A stretch of DNA of 64,000 nt from assembly GCA_003008705.1 (NCBI GenBank), contig PDUO01000023.1:907312-971311 (forward strand). The letters run 5' to 3'. The notes beneath the pieces were generated by a model that was given only the letters and a program-made list of their open reading frames with translations, was not told the DNA's origin and ran no database searches. Position 1 is the first letter of the stretch; every line of letters begins with the position of its first letter. The stretch comes from Pezicula radicicola. Its lineage: Eukaryota; Ascomycota; Leotiomycetes; Helotiales; Dermateaceae. The translations under genes and the position numbers were made by a program. Of the stretch, positions 1 through 11,731 are shown piece after piece.

Positions 1-1154
1 CGACATGTTGAGGATCTCGTTGGACAGCTGCTTCGAATGCTAGAGCCGCGAGTGAGAGGTTGCCTCCTTCGTGCATTATTCTAACACCCTCTTCAAAGGG
101 GTTTGTGATGTCTTTAAAAATATTGTCGGATTCGAACATATAATCTCCTAGTTGAGGATCGCGAAATTGTGATGGACCTGTACCAAGCGTATCAAAATTA
201 TCCCATTGATCCAGGTCGCCCATATGGATGCCCATAGCATCTTCTTCGGCAGCCATTTCCCTAGCAGCCGCAGTCTCAGCCTGTATTCCTCTCCAAATAG
301 ATTCGAAATCACCAAATTCATTGGTTTCGGATTCAAGGACTGACCTGTCCATTTGATCTAGCTCTCCTTCCATAGCCAAACTCTCATCTTGTTCCTTCCC
401 TTGTATGTCAATCTGCGCAAATTGCTCTTCCCAATGCTCATCATCAAGTTCGATCATCTTGCCCTTCCCTTTGACATCCTGTTGCTGGAAATTCTGTGGT
501 GCTTGGTATGGTCGTTGCATCATTCCGCCCATGCCCATACCTATTGGTCTACCCATCATCCCCATACCGCCCATGCCCATACGGGTAAGACCATTCATCT
601 GCGCTGGCATAGGACTCTGCGTCCGCGTAGAACTTGACTGACCCATCTGCTGGAATCTAGCAAAGTCTTGGGGAGTGAACGGTGCTACTGCACCTTTCGG
701 GGCTTGGAATAGCTCTGGTTGTACACCAGGTTGATACTCACTCGCCCATGCTGGTGACTGTGATCCGGCTCGCATTTGTTGGTTGTGTTGGTGTAGGTTG
801 AATTGTTCTTGCTGCATGGCAAAGTCTGGCATCTGCCCAGCTCCTTGCTGCATGAAATCATTCATCATCTAGTAATTCAGAGTCAGTCAGCATTTTTGAT
901 AACCTCAAAAATTCGGGGAGGAGTTTTGCAAGTCCCAGCCTTTGCTTCCGGAGGATCTCAATCCATCCCACTTCCCAACTCACATTATCTTGACTTCCAT
1001 TCATACCCGTACTCCTCATGCCTTGCAAACTACCGGCGGGGCCCCTTCCCACGAGACGATCCCTCTGCAAACTCTTATCATCCTGGACATGCTTCGTGAA
1101 CTGGCTGAGAGGATTCCCCGCCGTCGAACACTCGGCGCCACCCATAAACGACAT
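1..1154 (-). CDS. PEX5: PEX5, peroxisomal targeting signal-1 receptor (3' part beyond window)
   Basis: Cycling receptor that binds the C-terminal PTS1 tripeptide of peroxisomal matrix proteins in the cytosol and carries them to the import pore. The gene runs off the left edge. Model: exon 1 984-1154, a 115-nt GT-AG intron 869-983, and exon 2 from 868 to the edge, phase 0 at the junction. The N-terminus MSFMGGAECSTAGNPL is the conserved PEX5 start with the cysteine (residue 9) used for mono-ubiquitination and recycling. Then comes a Gln/Met/Gly-rich disordered region. A WxxxF pentapeptide (WEEQF, about residue 203) follows, of the kind that docks PEX13/PEX14. A further aromatic motif (WDNF) precedes the first TPR helix, visible as the segment EGVRIMHEGGNLSLAALAFE just before the edge. 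The remaining TPRs, which form the PTS1 pocket, lie outside. Identification is strong; only the 3' end is missing. Confidence 0.93.
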
Positions 1155-1873
1155 GTTCGCTGTTCTTCAAAATGGTATCAAAGTCGGATGGTGCTCGTTT
1201 CTAAAAAGACTGTGTTTGAGGAATCTATAATGGGTAAGGTAGAGGAAAGAGTCGTAATACTAGATTGTGGTGGAAGGTACTTGTGGTTCTAATGCGTTGG
1301 TTGAACTGCGCAGGTCAGATCAGTCCAAAGATTGTGGGGTTGAGTTTGGATTTCAAAGGCTGGCTGGCGAACCTCGGCAAGAACGGCCGCAAGCCGGAAA
1401 TACTCTTGGCGCCTTCAAGTGTTCGTAACATGTGGTGCATGTTCTTTCTCTCTTCAAGATTAACTGGAGTATCTCTGCTGTTACAAGTACCTTGTCAAGC
1501 TGCTTGAAATGATATCTCGAGTCCGAGCGCTCATGTACAGTGTGGCCACAGGATTTTCATTGTGCTTTTTGACAAAAACAAATGCACCCAGTGTGCCATG
1601 AGAGGAGTCAATGTTTGCCTCTATCTACGCCATCCTAGAGCTAAGTCCTTATGATACAACAGAAAATCGTAAGAGTTTAAAACAAAAAACATATAGAAGG
1701 TAGGCAAGAAGAAGTGCGCCCCCGCCATGCCGACCAGCTTTTGATATACACCTAGCCCATTATGCTTCGACGCTCCCTACATCGTACACTCGTTCATGGT
1801 GTCCCTAGTATGACCACCAGAGAATCACACCGTCCGTCTCTCCTAGCCAGAATGCATCGTACAATTTCTTTGT
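1155..1873. other. Intergenic: PEX5 upstream region and 3' flank of the RRM gene
   Basis: Between two minus-strand genes. No frame shows a recognisable protein. It must hold the PEX5 promoter and 5' UTR and the 3' UTR of the RNA-binding protein gene. I see no repeat or RNA gene. Confidence 0.6.
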
Positions 1874-2940
1874 TTATCTTCGGTTAACTGCTGGGGCGCT
1901 GTAGTCGACTCTCAACGCGCGGCCGTAGATCTCCTTTCCTTGCAATTGCTCCAAACCCTTGATAGCGCTGTCAACATCGACGAAATCGGCATGTGCGAAA
2001 CCTCTTGGTTGACCAGTACGTCTATCAATGGCGACACGGACATCAATTACATTTCTGATCTCGCGGAAAAGCTTGTTGAGATCAGCATCGGACATCTCGA
2101 AAGCGAGGTTGCCAATGAAGAGGGTCTTGGATGGAGGGTTGATCTTGTTATTTCGGACGGTCTTGGCAACGTAATTGACGATAAGTCGGCGGCCCTCGAG
2201 AACTGTCTGGTGCTTGGCCTCAATGGCGGCAGCAGCCTGGGCGATGTTGTCGAACTCGACGTAACCAAATCTGTAAACGAATTAGTTGATGCACACTGGA
2301 AAATTCTTTCTTGCAATCAAGCTTACCCCTTGCTCAATCCCCTGGCATCCACTGCGACATTTGCTGACTTGACCTCTCCAAATGGCGCAAACTCTCTCTT
2401 CAAATCGGCATCGGTGACATCAAAAAGCAAGTTTCCAACGTACACACTAGGTGTTGGCTCGAGCTTACGGTTCAAACCTTCTCTTTCTGATCGTCCACCA
2501 AAGGCACCTCCTGAACGGCCGTCTGAACTCTGTCAGAACTACGCTCACTTCCATTTCTATGGGCAGACCTACCTGAGGGTGAACCGAACGCATATGCGGC
2601 GGCGTTTCCTACTGCAGAAACAGATTCCTTCGCCTGTCCGGCGAAAGCCTCCGATGAGGACTCGGTGGCGGACTCGACAGCAGACTTGATAGATTGCTGC
2701 TCGCTGTCTGCAGATTCCGGTGAGTTTGAATCATTACTAGCAAATCTTCTGGACACTAATGAGGAGATAGGACTCTGTGCCTTGTATCGCAGGGCAAATG
2801 GGGTTGATGTGTTGATTGAGCGAGACTTTGAGACAAAGGATGAAGGGGTGGATGCGGCGCGGAGCGCTGAACGGCGGATGAGTTGCCTTGGGATTGGTTA
2901 GTTTGAGACATTGCTGGCAGTGATTTAGAGCTTCTTACAT
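1874..2940 (-). CDS. Two-RRM RNA-binding protein with mitochondrial-type presequence; split start codon
   Basis: Predicted 302-residue protein. Exons 2939-2940, 2573-2886, 2327-2522 and 1874-2270, with introns of 52, 50 and 56 nt (909 coding nt). The first intron falls inside the start codon (AT in exon 1, G in exon 2). Donor GTAAGA, branch ACTAAC and acceptor AAG are all present, and no ATG lies in frame within exon 2 upstream of the presequence. The N-terminus is rich in Arg/Ser/Ala (MQLIRRSALRAAS), like a mitochondrial import signal. A Ser/Ala/Gly-rich linker follows, then two RRMs: the first has RNP2 VYVGNLLF and the second RNP2 LFIGNLAF with RNP1-like RGFAHADF. The tail is short after RRM2. 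Such two-RRM proteins bind organellar or nuclear RNA; the mitochondrial location is inferred from the N-terminus only. No paralogue is in the window. Confidence 0.82.
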
Positions 2941-4297
2941 GATTGCGGAATTGACTAAAGACTGGACGAGGGATATAATCTCAAGGGTGTCGGTCGGAGA
3001 TGATGAAGATGAAGTTGATGCTTCACAGAAAATAAAAATTGAACCAGATTAAGTCGGCTCAAGCACGGACCACCGTGGCCCAAAATGGCCTAGCACTACC
3101 TATCTCTGTGAAGCGACTTTCTCCATCTTCTCCTTTCTTCCGTCGCTACTCTTAAGGATATTGTAACCTCATTTTCATCTTTTTGTTAAATTAAAGACAT
3201 CGTTATTCAAAAATACTTTACAAAAATGCTCATCCGAACTCATAGCTTTATTAATGATCCTTGTCATGTCTCTTACCGTAGCGCCGAATTGGTTTTAACT
3301 CGTCAACCGCTCCGTCAACCAATTTTGCAGTGTCATCGAGACACTTCCAATTCTTCGTTGATTGCGAGCATACCTTAATCCTCAAAAGCTAGAAAGACCA
3401 TCTTCTCATTCATCTTCATCCTATCGGGTATTTAATTGATCTTGTCGATGAAAAACTTCGGGGTTTCAACCTCCGAATATGTCTTAAAAACGTCAATACG
3501 CTGTTTTCGGTATCAATGGGATCAATTTTCAAGGTAGACGCCAAGCCTCCAAGCAGAAGCGCCATCTTCTATGGTAGCGACTGAGTTGATATTCATATTT
3601 CTATCCAATCGAAGTAGCGGCTAGATGGCCAACACTACAATGCAGAAAGGCGTCATCTGAAGTACCTTGGTATCTCCGGCTATCTTCAGGCCAAAGTTTG
3701 GTCACGGTGGTTGCATTACACATGACGGTACACCAGGTAGTTGGATTATGTACGGTTCAAGTCGGCGCGCTTTGTTGTCCTCTCATTTCCCCCCGTATCC
3801 TTCGTTTTTCTCTCAGTTTTCAGGCGATTGGTTCATGCACTTTCACGTAGGTATTCTCGTAACTTGCTGTCCCCTTATTTGACCAATGTGGTTGCTTTGC
3901 GTCAGAAATCGCCCTGCGTATGTACACGTCTCATTGCTGATGTTAAACGTTTGGTTCATGTTGTAGCAAATGTCCTTGCTGCACGAAGTACCAAACTACC
4001 CCCATCCTTGAGCCACGAGAATTATGTCGCCTTACTTGTCTTATTTCTCGCCATTGATTGCGTGACAGTGGGCCCTTTTAAGTAAGCAATGTTGAACAAC
4101 ATAAAATGCAAGGGCGAGTGCACATGCGATTTCTGATCCAGCAAAAGCTTAAAAACCAGTCCTATTTATTTGGGTACCCCTCTGTTGAATTGATTTTCCT
4201 GTACAAAAAGTCCCGTCATTGAGTTATTTCATTGCGACTGGCCGTAGTTGTGCTGCAGTCTCAATATATATAATACCTAGGTACTTAAAGCTGTACG
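2941..4297. other. Intergenic, divergent promoter region (RRM gene / flavin monooxygenase)
   Basis: About 1.36 kb between divergently transcribed genes. Several short open frames show no family resemblance. A TATA-like run (tatatataat) near 4264-4274 lies about 25-35 bp before the monooxygenase start codon. Nothing else stands out. Confidence 0.5.
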
Positions 4298-6004
4298 ATG
4301 TCAAAAGCCGGCGTGAAGCGAGTGGCAGTCATTGGTGCTGGTCCTGCAGGAGCTATTACCGTTGATGCACTTTCACGGGAGAACAAATTTGATACCATAC
4401 GTGTATTCGAGCGAAGAGAGAAACCTGGTGGTATTTGGTGAGTACATTTAAAATCTTATATATTAATGTGTTCATCATTTTGGGAAAGATTTGGTGTTTA
4501 AGACCTCCAACCTAGTAGGTCCTTTGACTGCTAGATTTACAATACATCCAAACCCGTTATCACCGTAATATTTAAATACATGAAACTAATAATTGAACTA
4601 GGATCTGGGATGGCGACAAGACGTTCAAGATTCCGTCCCTCAAAGATGTCCTGAACCATACAGCGGATAAATCTCCGCGAATTCCCACCAAGTTGCCTTC
4701 ACATACACCAAGAGACCCCGTTGCAAATGGGCTAGAGGCTCGTTATTCATACACACCTACTCACGACACGCTGGAGACAAATATCGATGCTCGTATCATG
4801 TCCTATACAGACGAGCCGTTCCCTGACACACTCAGCGCTCCTTCCATTCTAAGGCACGGTCCGGATTCGCCCTACCGACACCGAGAAGTTATCAGAAGCT
4901 GGATTGAAGGCTTATTTGAAAAACGAGGTTATAAAAAACTTGTATCTTATAGTACGACTGTTGAGAAAGTTGAGAAAATTGGAGTGGAATGGATCGTAAC
5001 GTTACGGAAAGAAGGAGAAAGACAAGATTATTGGTGGCAGGAGACTTTTGATGCCGTGGTCGTTGCGAGTGGTCATTATAGTGTGCCCTTCATCCCCGAG
5101 ATTCCTGGCCTAGTTGAGTTAGAAGAGAAGTTTCCCGGAACAGTGGAACATAGCAAGTCATATCGTGGCCCGGAGGCGTATCGTAATAAGGTAAGATTTT
5201 ATAAGTCATCTACTGCGTTCTGCACGGTGAGAATAACAACTGACAATTCTTTAGAAAGTCATTGTTGTTGGCGCTTCTGTGTCAGCTACAGACATAGCAC
5301 GAGACATAGTAACCACAGCCCGGGCACCAGTTCTCTCCTCCCTACGCGCCCCCCACCCAATCTTCGGCTTCAAAGCCTTCGAGCACCCTCTCATCTCCCG
5401 AAAATCCAACATAACCCGTATCACAACAACAGAAATAGGCTCTACCGTCTACTTCGCAGACGGCACCACAGTTCAAAATCCCGACCGCATCATCTTCGGC
5501 ACAGGCTATATATTTAGCCTTCCTTTCCTCCCAAAAGACATCGCTACCCTTGATAACCGTCGAGTTCCAGGTCTATACCAACACGTTTGGCTACAAAACG
5601 ACCCTACCCTAGCCTTCATCGGCGCAGTCTCAGCAGGCTTCACTTTCCGCGTCTTCGAATACCAAGCCGTAGCCATAGCACGAGTCCTCTCAGGCCGTGG
5701 CAAACTCCCACCTCTCGCACAACAAAAAGCATGGGAACGTAAAAGACTTGAAGCGAGAGGAAACGGAGTCCCCTATTACAAAATAGCACCTGATTTCGAA
5801 GAATACTTTGAAGGTCTGAGAGAGATTGCTGGACCAGCTGCTGAAGGAGGAAGGGAGTTACAAAAGTGGAATCCTGAGTGGTTGAGGGTTATGGAGCAGA
5901 TGTTTAAGGATCGGTTAGCTTTATGGGAGAGGGAAGGTAAGGAGGCGGAATTGGAATTGTTGAAGAATCGGAGACCGCTTAATTTACTTAGGGCAAAGTT
6001 GTAG
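4298..6004 (+). CDS. Flavin-containing monooxygenase (FMO-like)
   Basis: Predicted 492-residue FAD/NADPH-dependent oxygenase that would insert one oxygen atom into an N- or S-containing or other small substrate. Exons 4298-4437, 4602-5190 and 5255-6004; introns of 164 and 64 nt. FAD-binding GAGPAG is at residues 13-18. The FMO signature FPGTVEHSKSY (FxGxxxHxxxY) starts near residue 224. The NADPH Rossmann segment VIVVGASVSATD follows just after the second splice junction, and the FGTGY motif of class-B flavin monooxygenases lies further on. The C-terminal stretch is Lys/Glu-rich. The first intron is longer than most here but shows no similarity to the introner-like pair described below. It is next to the sugar-permease gene but transcribed convergently with it, so a shared pathway is not indicated. 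Substrate unknown. Confidence 0.88.
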
Positions 6005-6577
6005 ATATTATACTTGGAATACTTTGGAGTTATATAGGAGTATCGGACAAAATTATAGAGCGAAAATATGAGATGAAGCAAATTAAGATCTTCCGAAACG
6101 GAACTCTTGTACATAGCAAGATGACCTACAGGAGGCGTTAATGGTCGCAAAATCTTGACGGACTCGTTCTCTGAGTCTCTTGATTTACAAGAAACACAAA
6201 GAGCAAGTCTTTACTGCATAATCTCCCATTTGTTGCTTAAGCTCAACCCCCTTCCCCCTACCTAAGCCCTCAAAAGTCTTATATTACGCACCTACAGCTA
6301 AAACAAAAACACTGCGTAAGCTAAGCGATATATTTATATGGAAGGAAAGGGCCTCGGAAAGAAAATTGCTGCGAGAACTCCCCTGGCGGAACTGATTAGC
6401 ATACATCAGTTTTTAAGGCATTTACGTGATCGACAACTAGAGCAAATATTATTTCAGACTCCTTTCAGTTACCTTTCTGGAATTATATGATGATGGCACT
6501 GGTGACTGATTGGCAAATTAGGCTGTCATAAAATCAATTTCCATCAAAATTCGTCAACACAACTACTTAGTAAACCA
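6005..6577. other. Intergenic between convergent genes
   Basis: 573 bp between the ends of the monooxygenase and the sugar permease genes. AT-rich in places, consistent with two 3' UTRs. No coding or repeat signal recognised. Confidence 0.5.
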
Positions 6578-8514
6578 TCATTTTGGAGCCGAATACCTCC
6601 TCACGACTAGTGCAGTCTCCTGTTCATCAAAAGCATTCACCTCATATGTTTTGAACTTCCTTGCCGGCACCTCCTTAGCGAACAAAATATCCATCTCGTC
6701 ATAACTCCTACCCTTAGTCTCCGGCAACCTAAAGAACCCCCACACGAGCACCGCAAGTGCTGTTGAGCCCCAGAAGAACCCAGTATATCCTTTCAGATCC
6801 CACTCGGTAGGGTTCATGAAGTAAGGCTGTAGGACATTGCTAATGACGCTAATGATGTAGTAGGCGTTCCGAGCAAGACAGATAGTCTTCTGGCGTAGAC
6901 GCGTCGATCCCATCTCAGCTGGTAATGCCCACCCGAGCTGCCCGGCCGAGAGTTGGAAAACGAAGGTCCAGGCAAGAGTTAGCACTGCTTGGACCATGCC
7001 GATGCTACTCTCGCTAGTTTTGACGTTGAGGATACCAATGATGAAGAGGATTGTTGTCATCGCAGCCATTCCCCAGAGGTAAATTGTACGGCGGCCAAAA
7101 TAGGGCATCAGAAGGAACCAGGAGAGGAGTGTCCCGAAGAGTGCGAGGCCAGTACCGCCTAGATTGAGTTTGTAGGTTGTGGCAGTACTTAGGCCTACTT
7201 GTTCGAAGAAGTAGGTTGAATTATATGCAAAAGTTGAGCCTGTGAGATTTGTCAGTTTTGTTGGTGATATAAAATTCAGGGGGTTACTTACCTGAGAGGA
7301 CCTGTCCCGCAAAAACAACACATGCGATTTCGGTTCTTCTACGCTCAGTACCCTTGAAGCAATCCCAGTAGGAGGTGCCGACCGAAAGAGACTTTTCAAG
7401 TTCATTGGTATGGACAATAGTGGCAAGTGTCTCCTTCGTATCGATGTTGGCTGATTTGCGTACAAGTCTGTCCAAGGAGTGCTTTGCTTCATCTAGTCTT
7501 CCGTGTCGAACAAGATGCCATGGCGACTCTGGTGCAAAGAGAAGAATTGGGAGCAAAAAAGCCGGCCACACCCACTGACTGTTCAGGACTTCAGCATTAG
7601 CAGTGCATCCTTTTAAGAAAGTTTCAGGAGATCTAAGAAAGGATTTAGGAGTAGCGAGGCATGTCTCGCGAGTATGGAAATTTTTCAATAAATATTATAG
7701 CACCCGAGACAATCAAGAACAGGACAAAATGAACTGGATTGACTAACATTGCAAATGGAATTCTGTAAGCCCATTCAGAAGAGATACTCAAGCACCCTTC
7801 AAGAACACCGGCAGCGATGAGTTGGCCGATGATGAAGCACATATTCGTATAACTGGTCAAATAGACACGCAAGGACATAGGCAAAACCTCGCTCGCGTAG
7901 GCCGGTGCTGCAGAAGCAAACACGCCCCAGGGCAGACCGCAAAGCAACTCACCGACGGTGAGGACAATGATATTCGGAGCGAAGAAGGTCATGAAGATGA
8001 AGGCGGAGAGAACCACGAGAGAGCCAAGCAATACGCGCTTCATCCCAAAGAGGCCAACAAGATAGCCATTCAATAGGACACCGAAGAAAGCTCCAACGCC
8101 GGCAGCGTTTCCGAGGCCAGCTTGCCAGGCTGCTGTGAGCTGATATCCACCAGCACCTTCATTGAGGAGAGGAAAATAGGTGCCATATTTTTGTTGAAAG
8201 GTCGGATAGGCATAAAAGTTTCCAATGAGGATGGTGCTATGTGCTGATTAGTTCAATGCCAGAAATAGCAGATCACATCCAACGTACTCATAACCTTCCA
8301 TGACTACACACATCGAGACCATGATGGACCAAAATAGTGCCATTGGATACGCCTTGATTGCTTGCCAAGGTGCCAGGTGGTGGTCCCTTTCAGCCCCGTC
8401 CTTTGCCGAAAGGATCATATCGTCGCCGTTCATCTTCTCGTCAATGGGACCATCGACCTGTTCCAGATGAGCAGCAGAAATGGGGCTCTTGGGGGTCTTT
8501 TCATTGAACGACAT
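6578..8514 (-). CDS. MFS sugar porter, alpha-glucoside/hexose permease type
   Basis: Predicted 554-residue plasma-membrane sugar:H+ symporter. Exons 8288-8514, 7748-8236, 7292-7578 and 6578-7239; introns of 51, 169 and 52 nt (1665 coding nt). Landmarks: the hydrophilic N-terminus leads into helix 1 (ALFWSIMVSMCVVMEGYDT). Then comes FYAYPTFQQKYG, typical of the maltose-permease branch of fungal sugar porters. YRIPFAIQWVWP and PESPWHLVRHGR mark the centre, and PETKGRSYDEMD ends the last helix, as in the sugar-transporter signature. Twelve hydrophobic segments can be traced. The second intron is the long repeat-like one described separately. The gene is divergent from the GH27 alpha-galactosidase across about 1.4 kb, which suggests uptake of alpha-galactosides or related oligosaccharides. 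That substrate is inferred from context, not shown by sequence. Confidence 0.9.
7579..7747 (-). repeat. Introner-like intron, copy A (intron 2 of the sugar permease)
   Basis: A 169-nt GT-AG intron (donor GTTAGT, branch TGCTAAT, acceptor ACAG). Its similarity to the intron at 42728-42894 is extensive and runs from donor to acceptor. Shared blocks include AATCC near the donor, CATACTC in the middle, and CTGCTAAT plus TCCTGAAC near the acceptor. The flanking exons of the two genes are unrelated. The other two introns of this gene are 51-52 nt. Confidence 0.75.
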
Positions 8515-9949
8515 CTTGTCAATTGATTGTCGTCGGTGTATAAGGTTTGTGAAACAGGGAGAAAACCTTGTTGGGTGTTCCTCCTGTGTTCCCAGAGAAG
8601 AGGATTCAAACTGAATATATAGTCGCCATTGCCATCACCAAGATTAGAATAACACTGATCCTAAGTGTCGGGATTGGCAAATCTGCATAGTCGCAGTCGT
8701 CGACACCCGGCACTAGTACACGTTGTGTACCGCCGATGATTTCCCCGCGAAATTGGGCGCAAGTCTGGGGTACCCCGTGGCCAGAGATCGCCGGGAAAAC
8801 ATGAGGATAATCGTCAGGAGACGCGTTATGGCGTTGTTGAGTTCTGGGTATTTTCCAGCCATATTCGTGGTCTCCATGGTTCCTTCAGTACAGGAGGTTC
8901 ATACAGTAACTTTTTGTCCTTAAGATTCTTGGAGTCTTGGATTATTGGATTATTGGATTCTTGGATCCTTCGGGTCCACGCATGCTCGGGCCACAGCAGT
9001 ACTTTTTTGTAAGTAAGGTTCAAGTGAAAGAGAAACACCTATCGGTACTACTCGAGGACTTTCGTACTTCTACCTTCTTACAAATGCCTCCTTGAACCTT
9101 GAGGGGGGAATTGAAGGAGGCCAAGAGCCTCAGTGCTTATATATGATCACCTCCATGCTCATGGGGTTGAGGACAGTTCCATTTGTATTATTATTGAGAT
9201 TGAGATCAAGACAAAATGAAGGCTTTGGCGTTTCATGGCATGGCTGGGAGAAGCTGGCGAGGCCGGCGTTGGTTCACACAGGGATCCCATGGCCATCCAA
9301 TGACAACTGCTCATCTCCGACACCAAAACTTTGGATGACTCGTAGGCGAGCGCCGCTAGAGTTCACAATTGCAACGGCCCGTGAGAACTCTCTCTCTCTT
9401 GGCTTTCTATGCTTTGCTACTCCATCAGAACCCGTCCCGTCGCCGTAACAGTAATAGGAGGTACAGTGCAGTTCAATTCAGTTCAGTACAGTTCAGTACA
9501 GTACATACTACACAACCACTTGGTACCGCGCTGTTGCTGAAAATGGATTCCCATAAGAAAACAAGCTAAGACTGGGAAGCACCTAGTGGGAAGCATATAG
9601 TGGGCTGTTGTTGGCTGCAATGGGCTGCAATGCCTTTTCATCGCAAGGGGAACCAATCAAAAACGCTCAACTCCGTCTGTGGCGGGATATCCAATGCTGT
9701 AACTTAGTGAAGTGCGTATAATGATCACTTCTACCCCGCTATGAATCGTGAAAATTGCATTCCAAGCAAGTAACTAAAGTTGCCTGATGTCATATCTGTC
9801 CTTTATAATAAGATCAGAACTGCAGCCACCAGACCGTAAGTTGTGCAACACTTTGTATTGCACTAGCTACTCCTATTGCTCGCTCTTCTTCCCTTCCTGT
9901 CTTTTAGCTTTCTTTATTGTTGCGAGGAAAGGACCGTCATATATACGCA
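8515..9949. promoter_or_regulatory. Divergent intergenic region, sugar permease / alpha-galactosidase
   Basis: 1435 bp containing both promoters. Short direct repeats occur: ATTGGATT-type units near 8939-8965 and a CAGTTCAGTA-type tandem near 9464-9505. No specific operator can be named; a Zn2Cys6 factor encoded downstream is a candidate binder. No coding signal. Confidence 0.45.
9464..9505. repeat. Short tandem repeat (CAGTTCAGTA-type)
   Basis: Imperfect 10-bp units in the alpha-galactosidase upstream region. A similar GTGCAGTGCAGT tract lies downstream of the same gene near 11985-12010. Simple-sequence expansion is the likely explanation. Confidence 0.5.
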
Positions 9950-11731
9950 ATGACCATTCTTCACGTCACAGCTATACTTGGTGTATTTGTTCCGGGGATC
10001 GTTGCTGTGAACAACGGACTTGCAAGGACTCCTCAGATGGGCTGGGTATGGCAAGCTGCTCTTCCTCTATATTTATGCTAAGTACTCTTCCGCAGAACAA
10101 TTGGAATTCCCTTGGCTGCGATGTTTCTGAATCCTTGCTACTAGACACAGCACAGAAGCTCGTCGATTCGGGCCTTCGTGATGTCGGTTACAACTATGTG
10201 GTTCTTGATGATTGCTGGTCCGATGGTCGCGGCTCGGATGGATACCTAAAGGTTGACGTAAAGAAATTCCCTAGTGGGATGAACTCGGTATCGGATGAGA
10301 TCCACAACTTGGGGTTGCTGTATGGCATGTATTCAAGTGCAGGAGAGATGACATGTGCGAGATATGGTAAGCTACGGACAATGTCTTGATCCTTTCATTA
10401 TACTAATATGTGGGCAGCCGGATCGTTGGACTTCGAAGAGCAGGACGCAAAAAGCTTTGCAGGATGGGGCGTTGATTATCTCAAGTATGATAATTGCTAC
10501 CATATGGGTCGATTTGGGACGCCCTTGATATCGTTCAATCGCTACAAGGTCATGTGGAATGCACTTAACTCGACATCCAGACCAATCCTCTACTCTCTGT
10601 GTAATTGGGGCGAGGATTATTCACACACCGTAAGCAAATACATGTGTCACTTATCCCTACATATCTAGTATCTAATGATGGGTAACCACTAACTCTTTAT
10701 GTTAGTGGGGAATGTCAATCTCAAACTCGTGGAGAATGTCTGGAGATATATATGATTCCTTTACCCGTCCAGATGACCTGTGTGCTTGCACAGATGCAAC
10801 CAGCCCACACTGCATTGCACCTGGTAGCCAATGCTCTGTTCTAAACATTATTAACAAGGTTGCTCCATATGTAGATCGAGGACAGCCTGGAGGATGGAAC
10901 GATTTGGATATGGTAAGTCAACCCATCTGAAATCTACAGAATTGTTTTTGACAGTAATGCCTAGCTCGAAGTTGGCAATGGCGGTATGACGGACGAAGAG
11001 GTAAATGCCCTACCACAAGTATCTTGGTCATTGCCCGGACTACAAGGCTGACCAAACTTTCAACATAGTACAAGGCACATTTCTCTCTTTGGGCAGCACT
11101 CAAGTCTCCTCTTCTTATGGGTAATGATCTTCGAACTCTCTCCGCGTCGGCCTTGACGATTCTTAACAACCCAGCCATCATAGCCTTGAGCCAAGACCCC
11201 GAGGGCCGTTCTGCAGCTCGTGTTCGAAGAGACTTCAATGTTCCCAAAGATCAATACGACGTGGGTGAAATGCAAATCTGGACTGGCGCATTGTACGGCG
11301 GTGATCAGGTGGTGATTTTCCTAAATGCAGCCAACGAAGATCTGGAAATCAGTTCCACTTTGGAGGAAATCTTTGTTCATGAAGGCGCAGGAGGATCTGC
11401 TCCGCAGGTGAAGGAGAAATGGGACGTATATGATCTGTGGGCCAACAGGATGGATACCTCGGTTGCCGAAGCCCTCCTGGAGGCTCCCAAGGAAGACTTC
11501 GAGGCTATTTTGAAGGCAGCGGATTGGTACAATTCAACGGAGACACCGTACAAGGAAGGCTTGAAGAAAGGCGACACAAGACTGTTAGGCAAGAAGATTG
11601 GCTCCATCGAGTCCAACGGAAAGTTGACTGCCAAGGTCAAGCGACATGCCTCGGCGGTATTCAGGCTGCGGAGTACGACAGGTGGTGGGAAGAGATATTC
11701 TCTTCATGCTAGGGATCACGATGAGCTTTGA
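9950..11731 (+). CDS. GH27 alpha-galactosidase with C-terminal HDEL
   Basis: Predicted 494-residue glycoside hydrolase family 27 enzyme releasing terminal alpha-1,6-galactose from melibiose, raffinose or galactomannan. Six exons: 9950-10045, 10096-10366, 10418-10629, 10706-10912, 10965-11000 and 11069-11731. Introns are 50-76 nt. A hydrophobic N-terminal segment ([18 protein letters not shown]) looks like a signal peptide. The family opening RTPQMGWNNWNS follows. The nucleophile is Asp147 in YLKYDNC and the acid/base is Asp207 in [31 protein letters not shown] and [14 protein letters not shown] complete the (beta/alpha)8 barrel. The last four residues are HDEL, the canonical ER-retrieval signal, so the enzyme may stay in the secretory pathway rather than be exported. 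Exon 5 is only 36 nt. It neighbours a sugar permease and a Zn2Cys6 regulator. Confidence 0.93.

Noticed and set aside
1940..2689. Plus-strand frame of 249 codons
   Set aside because: Antisense to the two-RRM gene, whose RNP motifs and splice sites explain the region fully.
4438..4601. 164-nt first intron of the flavin monooxygenase as another introner-like copy
   Set aside because: Similar length, but I could find no shared blocks with copies A or B.
7645..8073. Sugar permease continuing through 7747 without an intron (adds LVNPVHFVLF...)
   Set aside because: The continued frame stops before the second half. Splicing 7748 to 7578 gives the conserved YRIPFAIQWVWP.
9464..9505. CRISPR-like or array structure from repeated CAGTTCAGTA
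   Set aside because: Units are adjoining with no spacers, in a eukaryotic promoter. A simple tandem repeat explains it.
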